The position numbers were made by a program, and so were the translations under genes. The notes beneath the pieces are model-generated. The model worked only from the letters and a program-made list of their open reading frames with translations, was not told where the DNA came from and ran no database searches. A stretch of DNA of 64,000 bases from Myxococcota bacterium. GTDB lineage: Bacteria; Myxococcota_A; UBA796. Location of the stretch: positions 248,001-312,000 of the forward strand of contig JAQXDW010000074.1 of NCBI GenBank assembly GCA_029251165.1, given 5' to 3'. Numbering within the stretch: position 1 is the stretch's first letter; the number at the start of each line of letters is the position of its first letter. Positions 17,985-27,876 of the stretch are shown one piece after another.

Positions 17985-18959
17985 ATGGACAGCAAGACCG
18001 CAACGGCTGTGTTGCACGTCATGCAAGATGGAATGGTGATCCATACATTCCCCACTCCAATCAGCGAGCCGCTTCTTATCGGACGGGCTCCTGGCAATGG
18101 TCTGGTGCTGACCTCTGAGCACATCTCTTGGCATCACGCGATGCTCTGGGTTGAGGGCGCGCGTCTCTGGATCAAAGACATCGGCAGCAGCAACGGAACC
18201 TTCATCGATGACAAGCGAGTCCTCAAGCCCTCCCCGGTTGAGCCGAGCAGCACCATCCGCCTTGGAACTGACGTCACAATTCGGTTTCAGGACAACAAGC
18301 GTGTCGCGCTTCACGACTTGTTCATTGAAGAGGTCGACAAGCCTGGTGTCACACCGATCGCCTCCAACCGACTGTACATCGGGACCGCCGAAGACTCTGA
18401 TGTGATGCTTGACAGCGGACCCGAGCGGGCCGCGACCCTCCAGATCCACAGCGACGGTGAGATCTGGATCGGCACCAGCGATGGCGAGCATGCCCTCGAG
18501 ATCGGAGAGCACTTTGAGGTCGCCGGCCGACAGTTTCGAATCTGTCAGAAAGTCCAGCGTACACCGACTATGCTCGCCATGGACATGCGGTACCCCTACC
18601 ACCTCAGCGTGAATCTTCAGGGTGCCATTGGCCCGAGGGCGCAGCTGCGAGACCTGAAGACCGGCAAGGTCTTTGAGATCCAGTCGAACAATCGGGTGGT
18701 TCTCCTGTACATCCTCGCGCGCCGTCTGGCCGAAGATCGGGAGAGCACCCAGAGCAAAGATGCCGAGGGCTGGTGTAAAGATGAGGAGGTCTCCTCAGGC
18801 ATCTGGGGGCGGAACTGGCAGGAGCACTCCGCAGGACACCTCCATGTCCTCGTCCATCGGCTGCGCAATCAGATTAAGACGGGTGGCTTCGATCCTTGGT
18901 TTATTGAAAAGAAGCGCCGACATGTTCGGCTGTGTCTGCCCGAAGTCGAGGTCCTCTGA
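17985..18959 (+). CDS. FHA-domain protein with C-terminal winged-helix-like domain
   Basis: The 324-residue cytoplasmic protein has a classic FHA domain (about 8-100): 'LLIGRAPGNGLVLTSEHISW', then 'HHAML' and 'IGSSNGTFIDD', which carry the phospho-Thr-binding Arg, Ser, His and Asn. A second, degenerate FHA-like segment follows ('RLYIGTAEDSDVMLDSGPER'). The C-terminal region ('LHVLVHRLRNQIKTGGFDPW', 'FIEKKRRHVRL') resembles the winged helix of OmpR/PhoB-type regulators. The protein could therefore read a phosphorylated partner and bind DNA. ATG 17985 is preferred over ATG 17952 because 'gggag' lies 8 nt upstream. It is the last gene of the kinase cluster and precedes a hairpin terminator. Confidence 0.82.
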   Translation: MDSKTATAVLHVMQDGMVIHTFPTPISEPLLIGRAPGNGLVLTSEHISWHHAMLWVEGARLWIKDIGSSNGTFIDDKRVLKPSPVEPSSTIRLGTDVTIRFQDNKRVALHDLFIEEVDKPGVTPIASNRLYIGTAEDSDVMLDSGPERAATLQIHSDGEIWIGTSDGEHALEIGEHFEVAGRQFRICQKVQRTPTMLAMDMRYPYHLSVNLQGAIGPRAQLRDLKTGKVFEIQSNNRVVLLYILARRLAEDRESTQSKDAEGWCKDEEVSSGIWGRNWQEHSAGHLHVLVHRLRNQIKTGGFDPWFIEKKRRHVRLCLPEVEVL

Positions 18960-19003
18960 GGGCGCTCATCTGCTCCGCCGGGTCGTGTTCGAGGCTCAAC
19001 GAG

Positions 19004-19032
19004 AGAGGCCCCAGCGATTTGCTGAGGCCTCT
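19004..19032. terminator. Bidirectional hairpin terminator
   Basis: AGAGGCC-C-CAGC and GCTG-A-GGCCTCT form an 11-bp stem with one mismatch around a 5-nt loop. On the plus strand it is followed by 'tctgcgttcttg'. It sits in the 98-bp gap between the convergent FHA gene and pepA and should serve both. Confidence 0.7.
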
Positions 19033-19057
19033 TCTGCGTTCTTGTCTGGTCTCGTGA

Positions 19058-20497
19058 TCAGTCGGTCAGCCAGCGGGTGATGGTCGAGACCATCGCGCCG
19101 GTACCGCCAGCGGCGAAGTCTCGGAAGGGCTTGTCGAGGAAGGTCGGTCCAGCCACATCGCAGTGTGCCCAGGAGATCTCGTCATCGACAAACGCGCTGA
19201 GGAACAGCGCGGCAGTGGTGGCCCCGGCAGCACGTCCGCCGACGTTCTTGATGTCGCCCCACTCTGCCTTGAGCTTCTCCTTGTAGAAGATCGGCAGCGG
19301 CATGCGCCAGAGCCCCTCGCCAGCATCATCGGCGGAGGTGAGCAGCTGCCCGGCGAGGGCATCATCGTGGGTGAACAGCCCGGAGTAGTACTCGCCCAGC
19401 GCGACCACGACCGCGCCGGTGAGGGTCGCGAAGTCGAGGATGGTATCTGGCTTGAGCTCGCTGGCGTACGAGAGGCAGTCCGCCAGAACCAGCCGCCCTT
19501 CAGCGTCGGTGTTGTGGACCTCGACGGTCTTGCCGTTGCGCATCTTGAGGATGTCGCCGAGCTTGTAAGAGTTCGCGGCACACATGTTCTCGACCGCACC
19601 GATGATGCCATGGATCTCGACATCGGGCTGGATGGCGGCGATGGCCTTGAGGACACCGACGACCACTGCGGAGCCGCCCATGTCACAGCGCATGGTCATC
19701 ATCGAGCCGGACGGCTTGAGAGACAGGCCGCCGGAGTCGAAGGTCACACCCTTGCCGACCAGCGCGATGCTGCGGGTGGGAGTGCCCTCGGGGCGGTAGT
19801 GGATGTGGATGAACCGGGGGGGGCGGCTGCTGCCCTGGCCGACGCCGATGATGCCGCCCATGTTCTCAGCCAGGATCTTCTCCTCGTCCCAGACCGTGAC
19901 CGTGATTCGATCATCCGAGAGGCTGGAGGCGACAGCGGCGAGGGACTCGGGGTAGATCTCAGCGGCCGGCTCGTTGACGAGATCACGGGCGAGGCTCTGA
20001 CCGGCGAGGATTGCGGTGGCGCTGGAGAATCCAGACTCGCAGGCTCCGCCGAGGAGGCTCAGGCAGCCGGCAGCGGCCTTGCGGTCACCCGCAGCCTTGT
20101 ACTTGTCGAACTTGTAGTTGCCAGCACCGAAGCCTTCGATGACGGCCTGAGTCTGGCTGTGTGACAGGGCTCCGAAGCTGAGGCCGACGTGGTCGATGCC
20201 CTTTCCGCGCGCAGCCCGTCCGACCGCGCGTGCTGCACGGCGGAGTTCATCATCCGAGCCGTCCCCGAGTCCGACAAGGGCCACACGGGGCGCCTTGAGC
20301 TGTCCGAAGGAGTGGTAGATGACGACGGAGGCGGTGGCGCCAGAGAAATCATCCGCGCCGGCAGCAGCGGCCAGTGCAGCACCGAACTCACCAAGGTGGG
20401 CAAGTGCGTCGGTCAGATCAGCAGACTTGGCAACGCCAAGCGCGAGGAGATCAACGTCTACGGCAGGAGGCGAGGCGCTGGAGAGCGTAATGTTCAT
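19058..20497 (-). CDS. pepA: Leucyl aminopeptidase (M17)
   Basis: The 479-residue protein matches family M17 cytosol aminopeptidases. The metal and catalytic residues appear in 'ALVGKGVTFDSGGLSLKP', 'MRCDMGGSAVV' and the signature 'NTDAEGRLVLADCL'. The N-terminal macro-like domain is present, so the length is normal. It releases N-terminal Leu and other residues from peptides in the cytoplasm, as a hexamer with two metal ions per subunit. Its start lies 23 bp after the stop of the pseudokinase gene on the same strand, so the two are probably cotranscribed. The functional reason for that pairing is unknown. Confidence 0.95.
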   Translation of the reverse strand: MNITLSSASPPAVDVDLLALGVAKSADLTDALAHLGEFGAALAAAAGADDFSGATASVVIYHSFGQLKAPRVALVGLGDGSDDELRRAARAVGRAARGKGIDHVGLSFGALSHSQTQAVIEGFGAGNYKFDKYKAAGDRKAAAGCLSLLGGACESGFSSATAILAGQSLARDLVNEPAAEIYPESLAAVASSLSDDRITVTVWDEEKILAENMGGIIGVGQGSSRPPRFIHIHYRPEGTPTRSIALVGKGVTFDSGGLSLKPSGSMMTMRCDMGGSAVVVGVLKAIAAIQPDVEIHGIIGAVENMCAANSYKLGDILKMRNGKTVEVHNTDAEGRLVLADCLSYASELKPDTILDFATLTGAVVVALGEYYSGLFTHDDALAGQLLTSADDAGEGLWRMPLPIFYKEKLKAEWGDIKNVGGRAAGATTAALFLSAFVDDEISWAHCDVAGPTFLDKPFRDFAAGGTGAMVSTITRWLTD

Positions 20498-20520
20498 GTC
20501 AGAAAGACCTCAGGGATGTC

Positions 20521-22494
20521 TCAATTCAGGGCAAAGAGCAGAATGATGAGCAGGATCATGATGACCGCAGCACCACCGATGAACATCACGTAGGCATCTC
20601 CGCGAAGGAGATCGAGGAAGCGCGTGATGGCCTCTCCGATCGGTCCGCTGTCGGCCTCGTAGTAGTCGTCGGTATCATCGTCTGGTGTCAGGGGAGGATA
20701 GAGGTCCTCACCGTCATCGCTGATGCCTGGAGTCGACCGTGGAACCGGAATCTCAGGGGACCAGCTGGCATTGTTCTCGATGACGGGCTGATCGTATTGC
20801 TCTGAGGAAGACTTCGGGCTGTTGCCCCGAGCGTCCGGCATGCGTCGAGGACTCCCCTCTGGCATCGTCATCGCGGCAGCTTTGGAGTCGGTCTGTCTTG
20901 CGGACCCGTCTGCGTTGGCGCTGTGCCCGGTGATGACGGGCACGACCCTGCGGGGGGTGGAGCTGCCACCAGTGACCGGGTCGACGCCCGGTGTCGCGAC
21001 CCGCGGCGGGGGCTGACGGACCGGCGGCGGGGGGATGCTGAGGGTCGGGCCTGCGCTTCCCGGAATGCCTGCGCTTCCGGGAGTGCCTGCGTTCTCGGGG
21101 GTAGGGGTCGTCGGCGCTGGCATCTGAATGCCGGGTGCTGTCCGATTCTGGGTGACCGGATCGGCCTCTGGGCGCTCCAGAGGAATGGGCTGGCGGGTCG
21201 GCTTGGGGCGGGGGGGCACGTAGCCGGGCGCAGCACGACGCTCAAAGCGGCCTTCTGCGACCTGAGGTTCAGCACTCGACTCGCGGATCTTGAACGCGAC
21301 CCGGATGGTGTAGCTGCCCGGTGCCAGATCTGAGAGCCGGAAGCCGAACCGGTGGCGACCGCTGGGGTGGCGATCGACGGTGTAGGCGCAGTTGAGGTCC
21401 CGGATGCGCTCGTCCTTCTCTCGGTCGAACACGGCGAGGCCGCAGGCGATCTCTTCGTGGGTCTCCACGCCGGCAGAGCAGCCGATGGTGCAGGAGAAGA
21501 CGACGTCCTCGTCGGTGGTGAACGAGTCGGACCCCGGGGGGCGATCGAGGAGGATCTTGCCGACGTGCTCGACGGATGGGTTCGTCAGCGCGCGGAGGTT
21601 CTCCAGACGGCTGTGGAACTCGGCGATGTCGAGAAACCGGTAAGGCGGTGAGGGGGCGGTCTTCTCTGAGAGCGCGCGGTTGAGGAACGCGGCCATCCGA
21701 TCGGAGAGCCGTGTGTGGAAGCGGGGATTTGCCCCCTCATCCTTCAGGCGGTTGTGGACCCGATCCTTGAGCGCGACGAGGCTTGCTTTGTCCAGACCGG
21801 AGAGCGGAGTCTCGGGAATCCGTGCGGGAACCTCACCGCTCGCGAGGGTGCCCCAGTAGAGGACCATTCCGACGGCGTAGGTGTCTGCTGCCGAGCCGGT
21901 CGCCACACCACCGCTGCGAACCTCTGGAGGGAGGTAGGCGAGGGCTGGACGGGCCTTGGACCCTGCTGCTGCGCGCAGATCTTGGATGTGCTTTGCGGCG
22001 AGCGGGGTGAGGGGATCCGACAACATGATCCGACCCTGCTCCGTCATCAAGACGTTGGTCGGTGTGAGGTTGCCGTGTCCCGAGAGCAGCCGGCCGAGAT
22101 CGCGAACGGCCTCGGCGAGATCCTGACAGAGATCCAGCAGCTCATCCATCGAGTAGCCGCCAGATAGGCGCCGCTCGAGGTTGAGGGGCTGGCGAGGCAT
22201 CAGCAGCCCCGGAGTCCCGTCGGTGGTGGTGATCAGGCTGTCGATGGGCAGGAGGAACGGGAGCCGATTGTCGGTCAGTAGACGCGCCTGCTCAAGCAGG
22301 ATTTCCTGGCACAGCGGCGCGAGGTGCGATGCGTGCTCTGGGAGGTCATCCTGACTCAGCGGGACCTTGAGCGCCCACTCTGGGCCATGCTCTTCCCGTA
22401 CTGAGTAAGTCTTGCCCCAGAGGCCACGACCGAGAATCTGACCGATCTGGAAGGCGCGTCCCTGATCGTCCCGGACAATGTCGCCGGTTTTCAT
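20521..22494 (-). CDS. Membrane-anchored pseudokinase (degenerate Ser/Thr kinase)
   Basis: The 657-residue protein has a Hanks-type fold in residues about 12-300 ('LGRGLWGKTYSV' G-loop, K43 in 'ALKVP', 'LAYLPPEVRSG' as the APE element). The catalytic loop reads HGNLTPTN (140-147): the catalytic Asp is Asn142 and the Lys is Thr144. DFG is D160-P-L. Phosphotransfer is therefore doubtful, although ATP binding may persist. A beta domain follows (about 310-420), then a roughly 200-residue Pro/Thr-rich linker. A C-terminal helix 'YVMFIGGAAVIMILLIILLF' makes it tail-anchored, with the kinase fold in the cytoplasm. It precedes pepA by 23 bp. Partner and ligand are unknown. Confidence 0.85.
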   Translation of the reverse strand: MKTGDIVRDDQGRAFQIGQILGRGLWGKTYSVREEHGPEWALKVPLSQDDLPEHASHLAPLCQEILLEQARLLTDNRLPFLLPIDSLITTTDGTPGLLMPRQPLNLERRLSGGYSMDELLDLCQDLAEAVRDLGRLLSGHGNLTPTNVLMTEQGRIMLSDPLTPLAAKHIQDLRAAAGSKARPALAYLPPEVRSGGVATGSAADTYAVGMVLYWGTLASGEVPARIPETPLSGLDKASLVALKDRVHNRLKDEGANPRFHTRLSDRMAAFLNRALSEKTAPSPPYRFLDIAEFHSRLENLRALTNPSVEHVGKILLDRPPGSDSFTTDEDVVFSCTIGCSAGVETHEEIACGLAVFDREKDERIRDLNCAYTVDRHPSGRHRFGFRLSDLAPGSYTIRVAFKIRESSAEPQVAEGRFERRAAPGYVPPRPKPTRQPIPLERPEADPVTQNRTAPGIQMPAPTTPTPENAGTPGSAGIPGSAGPTLSIPPPPVRQPPPRVATPGVDPVTGGSSTPRRVVPVITGHSANADGSARQTDSKAAAMTMPEGSPRRMPDARGNSPKSSSEQYDQPVIENNASWSPEIPVPRSTPGISDDGEDLYPPLTPDDDTDDYYEADSGPIGEAITRFLDLLRGDAYVMFIGGAAVIMILLIILLFALN

Positions 22495-22618
22495 GAGGTG
22501 ACAACCTCGATGCAGGGAGTGGTGAGAGTAATATTGATACGTCAGAATTGTCGTATGGGTGGACGTGGCAGGCTATCGTTTCGCCGTCCTCATGTCAACC
22601 GGAGGGGGCTGTAATCCG

Positions 22619-24247
22619 ATGCCTGATTTCACCCCTCAGCTCGGCCGTGATGGCAACGGACCGTACCGACTCCTGCGCGGCTTTGGTGATGCGCTCGTCC
22701 AGCGGTTCCTTGCGTCTCTACAGGAACCCCGTGCGGCTCAGGAGCGCCGGCTCGCTGCGATCCTGAGTCAGTCTCGAGATACGAAGCTTGCTACTGAATA
22801 TGGACTGTCTTCAGTTCGGACGCTCGATGCGTTTCGCGCTGCGGTTCCCGTTCGTACCTACAGGGAGATGGCGGACTGCTTTGAGGCGGTCAGCGCCGGA
22901 GAGCGGCGAGTCATGACGCACAGCCGGGTCACCCAGCTTCTGGAGACCTCAGGCACAACCGGCAGCCCCAAGCACCTTCCGGTGACGGCGTCGTGGGCCA
23001 AGGTCGTCTCCGAGGCTCAGCAGCTCTGGGTGATGGCGATGGTCCGCGACCACGAAGCCGCCAGCCGCGGCAAGGCGCTCACCCTGGTCTCGCCCGCCGC
23101 CCACCACACGAGCCCCGGCGGCCTCTCCATCGGCAGCAACACCGGGCGCATGCACCTCGCCCAGCCCTGGTGGGTGCGGCTTCGGTACCCGGTGCCGTAT
23201 GCCGCATTCTGTCTGACGGACTCCGATGCTCGGCTCTACACCATCCTTCGGTTTGCGCTGCAGTCCGACATCTCGACTCTCACCACCGCCAATCCCTCCA
23301 CTGTGCTGCTGCTGTGCCGACAGCTGCTGGCCTGGCAGGAGTCGCTCGCTGCTGACCTGAGAGATGGCACCCTGCGCCGCGGACCCGCCGCGAGGCTGGA
23401 TGGAAGAATCCGCAGGAAGTTGGAGCGGAAGCTGAAGAAGACCACTCCGCCGACGGACTGGCGGCCGGCGAAGATCTGGCCGCTGGCGGTGGTGAACTGT
23501 TGGAAAGGTGGACCGGCACGCTACTTCGTCCAGCGACTCCCCGACGCCCTCGGGGCACCAGTCCCGATCCGAGAGGTCGGGGTCACCGCAAGCGAAGGGT
23601 ACTTTGCGATCCCGCTGGGGGATGACTGGCCGGGGGGAGTGCTCTGGACGGAGGGGCACCTCCTGGAGTTCATCGACGATGCCGGGGGTGTTCGATGGGC
23701 CTGGGAGCTCGAGGTCGGTGCCCAGTATCGGATGATCATCTCCACGACTGCCGGCCTGTATCGCTACGATCTCCAGGACATCATCGAGGTGGTTGGCTTC
23801 TGTGAGAACACCCCGGTCATTCGATTCGTCAGCAAGGCCGGGCGCTTCCTCAACGCGCTCGGCGAGAAGGTCTCTGAGGAGCAGATATCCCTGGCGGTTC
23901 GAGACGCTGCGCTTTCGCTTGGTGTGGCTCCGGTGGGCTTCACCGCTCGCCTGATCATGGGAGACATCCCCCGGCTCGCGCTCGCTGTGGAGGGGGTGTC
24001 CGATCCTGTGGCGTTCGCGGCCGCCTTCGATGACCACCTCCGACGACACAACATCGAGTATGACTCCAAGCGTGGATCCGCTCGCCTCGCGTTCCCACGG
24101 GGCGAGGTGCTGCCAGCGGGGACCTATCTTCGATTTCGGCAGCAACGGGTGGCTGCGGGTGCGCCCGAGGGGCAGGTCAAGGATCCCATCGCAGCAATCT
24201 CCGGTGCAGAGTGGTCTCGGATCGAGGATGCTGCGAAGTCGGGATAG
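22619..24247 (+). CDS. GH3-family acyl-acid amido synthetase-like protein
   Basis: The 542-residue protein belongs to the GH3 branch of the adenylate-forming (ANL) superfamily. The ATP-binding signature is 'LLETSGTTGSPKHLPVT'. Other family blocks are 'STLTTANPSTVLLLCRQLL', 'VGVTASEGYFAIPLG' and 'YRYDLQDIIEVVGFCENTPV', followed by 'FLNALGEKVSEEQISLAV'. GH3 enzymes activate a carboxylic acid as the acyl-AMP and usually join it to an amino acid; the bacterial substrates are mostly unknown. I chose ATG 22619, with 'ggaggg' 12 nt upstream; the frame is open back to 22559. It diverges from the pseudokinase gene and is followed after 9 bp by the DUF255 gene. Confidence 0.85.
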   Translation: MPDFTPQLGRDGNGPYRLLRGFGDALVQRFLASLQEPRAAQERRLAAILSQSRDTKLATEYGLSSVRTLDAFRAAVPVRTYREMADCFEAVSAGERRVMTHSRVTQLLETSGTTGSPKHLPVTASWAKVVSEAQQLWVMAMVRDHEAASRGKALTLVSPAAHHTSPGGLSIGSNTGRMHLAQPWWVRLRYPVPYAAFCLTDSDARLYTILRFALQSDISTLTTANPSTVLLLCRQLLAWQESLAADLRDGTLRRGPAARLDGRIRRKLERKLKKTTPPTDWRPAKIWPLAVVNCWKGGPARYFVQRLPDALGAPVPIREVGVTASEGYFAIPLGDDWPGGVLWTEGHLLEFIDDAGGVRWAWELEVGAQYRMIISTTAGLYRYDLQDIIEVVGFCENTPVIRFVSKAGRFLNALGEKVSEEQISLAVRDAALSLGVAPVGFTARLIMGDIPRLALAVEGVSDPVAFAAAFDDHLRRHNIEYDSKRGSARLAFPRGEVLPAGTYLRFRQQRVAAGAPEGQVKDPIAAISGAEWSRIEDAAKSG

Positions 24248-24256
24248 CTGCCCTGC

Positions 24257-26272
24257 ATGCCTCCACAAGATCGCCTCCCAGAGGGCTACCGGGTCGCTGA
24301 TGGCACCCACACCGACGGTGTCTGGTGCAATCGCCTCGTGCTCCAGCGCAGTCCCTATCTCCTCCAGCACGCCGACAACCCTGTCGACTGGCATCCCTGG
24401 GGAGACACCGCTTTTCTGGAGGCAACCCGACGGGACGTTCCGATCTTTCTCTCGATCGGGTACGCAGCGTGTCACTGGTGCCATGTCATGGAGCACGAGA
24501 GCTTCGCAGATCCGACCACTGCTGCCCTGATGAACGATCGGTTCGTTAATGTGAAGGTAGATCGTGAGGAGCGGCCAGATGTCGATGCCTTCTTCATGGA
24601 GGTTCTCCTGAAGATGAACGGGGAGGCGGGCTGGCCGGCGAGCATCTGGCTGACTCCCGATGGACGGCCCTTCCAGGGTGGGACCTACTATCCGCCGTTC
24701 TTTCGGTACGGGGTACCGGCGTTCTCCCATGCGCTCAAGGGGGTCTCGGACTCTTGGAAGCACAGCCGCGAGCACTCGCTGAAGCGCGCTGCTGACCTGT
24801 GCGCGGAGCTGTCTCCTCCAGAAGCGGGTCCGCCACCGACACTTGCCGTGGTCGACACGGCCCTCGAAGCGATCCTGGAGTCTGCAGACGACCGCTACGG
24901 TGGCTGGGGCTATGGTGCGAAGTTCCCGATGGTTCCCAGGCTGCTGTTCCTGCTGGAGACACCAGGGGAGGAGAGCAAGACCTGTCTCCTTCGGGTTCTT
25001 GAGGCCATGGATCGGGGCGGCATCCATGACCATGTCGGCGGCGGCTTCCATCGCTATGCTGTCGACATGGAGTGGACCGTCCCCCACTTCGAGAAGATGC
25101 TCTACGACAACGCCCTGCTCGCAGGCCTGTACCTCAAGGCATGGGCGCAGCACGGAGAGAGCCGCCTGATGACGGTGGGCTGCGAGACCCTGGAGTACAT
25201 CCTCGACGACCTTCGCGGATCGGATGGGCTCATCGCGAGCAGCCGAGATGCCGATGATCCAGGCGGGGAGGGGGCGTTCTACACCTGGACGATGCCGGAG
25301 CTGACCGAAGCGATTGGCCGTGCTGCCGTACCCTTCTCGGCGGGCTGGTCGGTGACCTCGGGCGGCAACTTCGAGGGACGCAGCGTGCTCAACCGTGTCG
25401 GCTCACCAGAGATCCTCTCAGCGGTTCGTCGGCGCCTGCTGGCCTACCGCAGCCAGCGACCCGCCCCGGCCATTGACGACAAGCGCGTGCTCACCTGGAA
25501 CGCTCAGGCTGCGGCTGCGCTGGCGCTTGCTGGGCGGCTGCTTGGAGAGGATCGGTACACCACCATCGCCCAGGAGATCCTCGATGCATTGCTGGCCGCA
25601 CGTCGCGGTGGTGCGCTGCTGCGAGTGGTCGGCGGGGAGGCGCCAGCGGTCCTTGATGACTACGTCGCCCTCGCTGATGCCGCTGTGGCGCTGCACGAGG
25701 CGACTGGAGCGCACCGCTGGCTACAGGTCCTCTCGCAGCTTGCCGGTGAGATCCTTGAGCGGTTCTGGGACGGCGCAGTCCTCAGTCTCGCCCCGCTGGC
25801 GCACGACAGCTTGCCAGTGCGCCGAGCGCAGTGGATTGACTCTGCGGAGATTGCGTCAGCCAGCGAGGCGGTTCGCATCCTGCAGGTTGTCCATGCCCTC
25901 GGTGACTCACAGGTCACCCACGCCCTGCTCGACACCCTCCTCGGGACCGGAGCGGCCCTCATCGAGGCCCACCCCGACGCCACACCCACTGCGCTGCGGG
26001 CCCTGCGTCGGCAGCACTCGCCGCTGACCACGATGGTTCTCACCGGCAGCCCAACAGATCCGGAGCATGCTGCCCTGCGCGGTGTCCTGCGGCGGCTCTG
26101 GCGTCCAGACACCCTGATTGTTGAGGTCCACCCCGCCAGTCCGCTGCCGGAGCAGTTCTCGGCGCTGGCCGGCAAGGGAGAGGCCGCGCGGGTCTGGATC
26201 TGCGCAGGGACGTCCTGCCAGCTGCCGATCCGAACCCCAGAGGCCTTGCGCGCGGCGCTGGCTCAGGACTGA
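24257..26272 (+). CDS. DUF255 / thioredoxin-domain protein (YyaL/SPATA20 family)
   Basis: The 671-residue protein matches the YyaL family. It has an N-terminal thioredoxin-like domain with '[20 protein letters not shown]' and a redox-type C72-H-W-C75 motif in '[16 protein letters not shown]'. '[12 protein letters not shown]' and 'GGTYYPP' follow, then an alpha/alpha-toroid resembling N-acylglucosamine epimerase-type folds ('[14 protein letters not shown]', '[14 protein letters not shown]'). Length is typical. The biochemical role is unsettled in bacteria. It follows the GH3 gene by 9 bp and overlaps the 3' end of the convergent mscS gene by 10 bp. Confidence 0.92.
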   Translation: MPPQDRLPEGYRVADGTHTDGVWCNRLVLQRSPYLLQHADNPVDWHPWGDTAFLEATRRDVPIFLSIGYAACHWCHVMEHESFADPTTAALMNDRFVNVKVDREERPDVDAFFMEVLLKMNGEAGWPASIWLTPDGRPFQGGTYYPPFFRYGVPAFSHALKGVSDSWKHSREHSLKRAADLCAELSPPEAGPPPTLAVVDTALEAILESADDRYGGWGYGAKFPMVPRLLFLLETPGEESKTCLLRVLEAMDRGGIHDHVGGGFHRYAVDMEWTVPHFEKMLYDNALLAGLYLKAWAQHGESRLMTVGCETLEYILDDLRGSDGLIASSRDADDPGGEGAFYTWTMPELTEAIGRAAVPFSAGWSVTSGGNFEGRSVLNRVGSPEILSAVRRRLLAYRSQRPAPAIDDKRVLTWNAQAAAALALAGRLLGEDRYTTIAQEILDALLAARRGGALLRVVGGEAPAVLDDYVALADAAVALHEATGAHRWLQVLSQLAGEILERFWDGAVLSLAPLAHDSLPVRRAQWIDSAEIASASEAVRILQVVHALGDSQVTHALLDTLLGTGAALIEAHPDATPTALRALRRQHSPLTTMVLTGSPTDPEHAALRGVLRRLWRPDTLIVEVHPASPLPEQFSALAGKGEAARVWICAGTSCQLPIRTPEALRAALAQD

Positions 26273-27777
26273 CCGCGACCTGGCAGACTCTCGACGTACA
26301 CGCTCGTAGAGGGAAACGCGAAGTCGACACCGAGATCCTCTGCGATGCGCATGATCTCCAGGTACAGCATCTCCTTCTCATCGAGCTCGACGGCATAGCT
26401 GGGCACGTCGAGGAAGGCGTAGATCATGATATTCAGGGCGCTGTCTCCAAAGCCAGAGAATCGAACCTCACGGCTCCGGGCGGCGTAGACCTCCTTGCTG
26501 TCGAGGTAGGCTCGGATCTGATCTCGGAACGCCACGATGCGGTCTCGCGGGGTGTCGTAGCGCAGGCCGAGGTCAAACTTGACCCGCCGGAAGGTCCGCC
26601 GGCCGAAGTTGTCGACGGTTGAATTGGCGACGGTGGCATTGGGGACTGTGATCTGCGAGTCGGGAAAGGTTCGGATCCGAGTCGAGCGGAAGCCGACCTC
26701 CTCGACCACGCCCTCGATGCTGCCATCGATGACCACCCAGTCGCCGATCTGGAAGGGGCGGTCGGTGAAGATGGTCAGCGATCCGAAGAGGTTTGAGATG
26801 GTGTCCTGCGCCGCCAGCGCGACCGCAACACCACCGACCGACACGCCGGCCAGCAGTGCGGTGATCTCCACCCCGACGTTCTGGAGGATGAACACAAAGC
26901 CCAGCACCCACAGCGCGGCCTTCACGCCACGGGAGGCCAGCGGGATGACCTGGTCGTCGAGCTTGCTGTCAGTCTGCTCGGCTTGCTTGGCGAACAGGTC
27001 GGAGACCAGATCCACGATGCGGTTTGCGATCACCACCACCGACAGCGACAGCACCGTGGTCGCCAGGAACACAAGGAACAGCGTCAGCCGGACCCCGAAC
27101 TGAAGATCGGGCACGCCCCATCGAAAGATCAAGCCGATCACAAACCAGGTCAGCGGTGTCCGAATGCGCTTGAGGAGGGTGAGGTTCGGCAGCAGCCTGA
27201 ACCGGTTGGTTAGCCGAACGACCTGAGTGGTCAGGAGGTACTGGGCCAGCCTGCCGATGAGCCAGGATGTTGCGAGCAGGAGAAAGAAGTAGAGGTACTG
27301 CCACAGGTGGAGGCTGAACACGCGCGAGAAGAACACCGGCGGGAGCTGACGCTGAAGCTCCAAGAGCACGCGCGAGAAGGTCTGCTCGTAGAGGCTGGGG
27401 ACCGCGTTGAGGGTCGAGTCGCTGTACAGCCATCGATCGTCCTTCTTCTCCAGAACCAGGACCGAGAACTCGGGGAGGGGAAGGAGGCGATGCTCTCCGT
27501 AGTCGTCCGTATACTCGGGATCTACGGGGAGACTCTCGACCGGCACATACTGGGCACGGGCATCGAGGATCTGCTTGAGCTGGATGGCGAGACGTGGGGC
27601 TTCCTTGCTTCGGCTCTCTGGCAGGTCGAGACAGGTCGCGGCCTTCTGCGGATCCCAGGTGTCGGTCTGCAGCCAGTTCAGCAGCGAGGCTGCAGCGTCC
27701 CGAGGGGTGGCGCAGGAGGGGTCGGGGACCTGTGCGAAGGTCGTACCGGAGAAGATGAGCAGGATAAAAGCGAGCAT
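26263..27777 (-). CDS. MscS-family mechanosensitive channel with periplasmic N-domain
   Basis: The 504-residue protein has a signal ([16 protein letters not shown]), a secreted region of about 130 residues, then several membrane segments. The MscS core holds a pore helix '[20 protein letters not shown]' and then '[20 protein letters not shown]'. The beta domain contains '[19 protein letters not shown]' and '[13 protein letters not shown]', all typical. It should gate under membrane tension and release osmolytes. It is larger than E. coli MscS because of the N-terminal domain. Two inverted repeats lie directly upstream (27800-27827 and 27863-27876). It overlaps the DUF255 gene tail to tail. 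Confidence 0.92.
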   Translation of the reverse strand: MLAFILLIFSGTTFAQVPDPSCATPRDAAASLLNWLQTDTWDPQKAATCLDLPESRSKEAPRLAIQLKQILDARAQYVPVESLPVDPEYTDDYGEHRLLPLPEFSVLVLEKKDDRWLYSDSTLNAVPSLYEQTFSRVLLELQRQLPPVFFSRVFSLHLWQYLYFFLLLATSWLIGRLAQYLLTTQVVRLTNRFRLLPNLTLLKRIRTPLTWFVIGLIFRWGVPDLQFGVRLTLFLVFLATTVLSLSVVVIANRIVDLVSDLFAKQAEQTDSKLDDQVIPLASRGVKAALWVLGFVFILQNVGVEITALLAGVSVGGVAVALAAQDTISNLFGSLTIFTDRPFQIGDWVVIDGSIEGVVEEVGFRSTRIRTFPDSQITVPNATVANSTVDNFGRRTFRRVKFDLGLRYDTPRDRIVAFRDQIRAYLDSKEVYAARSREVRFSGFGDSALNIMIYAFLDVPSYAVELDEKEMLYLEIMRIAEDLGVDFAFPSTSVYVESLPGRGQS

Positions 27778-27799
27778 GGCCGCGCATATAACGCACCCC

Positions 27800-27827
27800 T
27801 CAGAACATGACGTGTGGTGGGTTCTGA
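27800..27827. repeat. 7-bp inverted repeat upstream of mscS
   Basis: TCAGAAC (27800-27806) and GTTCTGA (27821-27827) form a perfect 7-bp inverted repeat with a 14-nt spacer, 23 bp upstream of the mscS start. It could be an operator or part of a promoter region. This is structure only, with no known consensus. Confidence 0.4.
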
Positions 27828-27862
27828 TGTATGGAAGGTGTTGATTTTAAATGGAATTATAT

Positions 27863-27876
27863 GCCTCAGCTGAGGC
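27863..27876. repeat. Perfect 14-bp palindrome in the mscS / small-protein intergenic region
   Basis: GCCTCAGCTGAGGC is an uninterrupted palindrome in the 219-bp divergent gap between mscS and the small His-tailed protein gene. The surrounding sequence is unusually AT-rich ('gattttaaatggaattat'), which fits a promoter region. It could be a dimeric-regulator site. Confidence 0.4.

Noticed and set aside
22949-25153. 734-codon open frame on the minus strand
   Set aside because: It lies antisense to the GH3 and DUF255 genes, which have clear family motifs; its sequence is low in recognisable structure and reflects the high-GC codon bias of the real genes.
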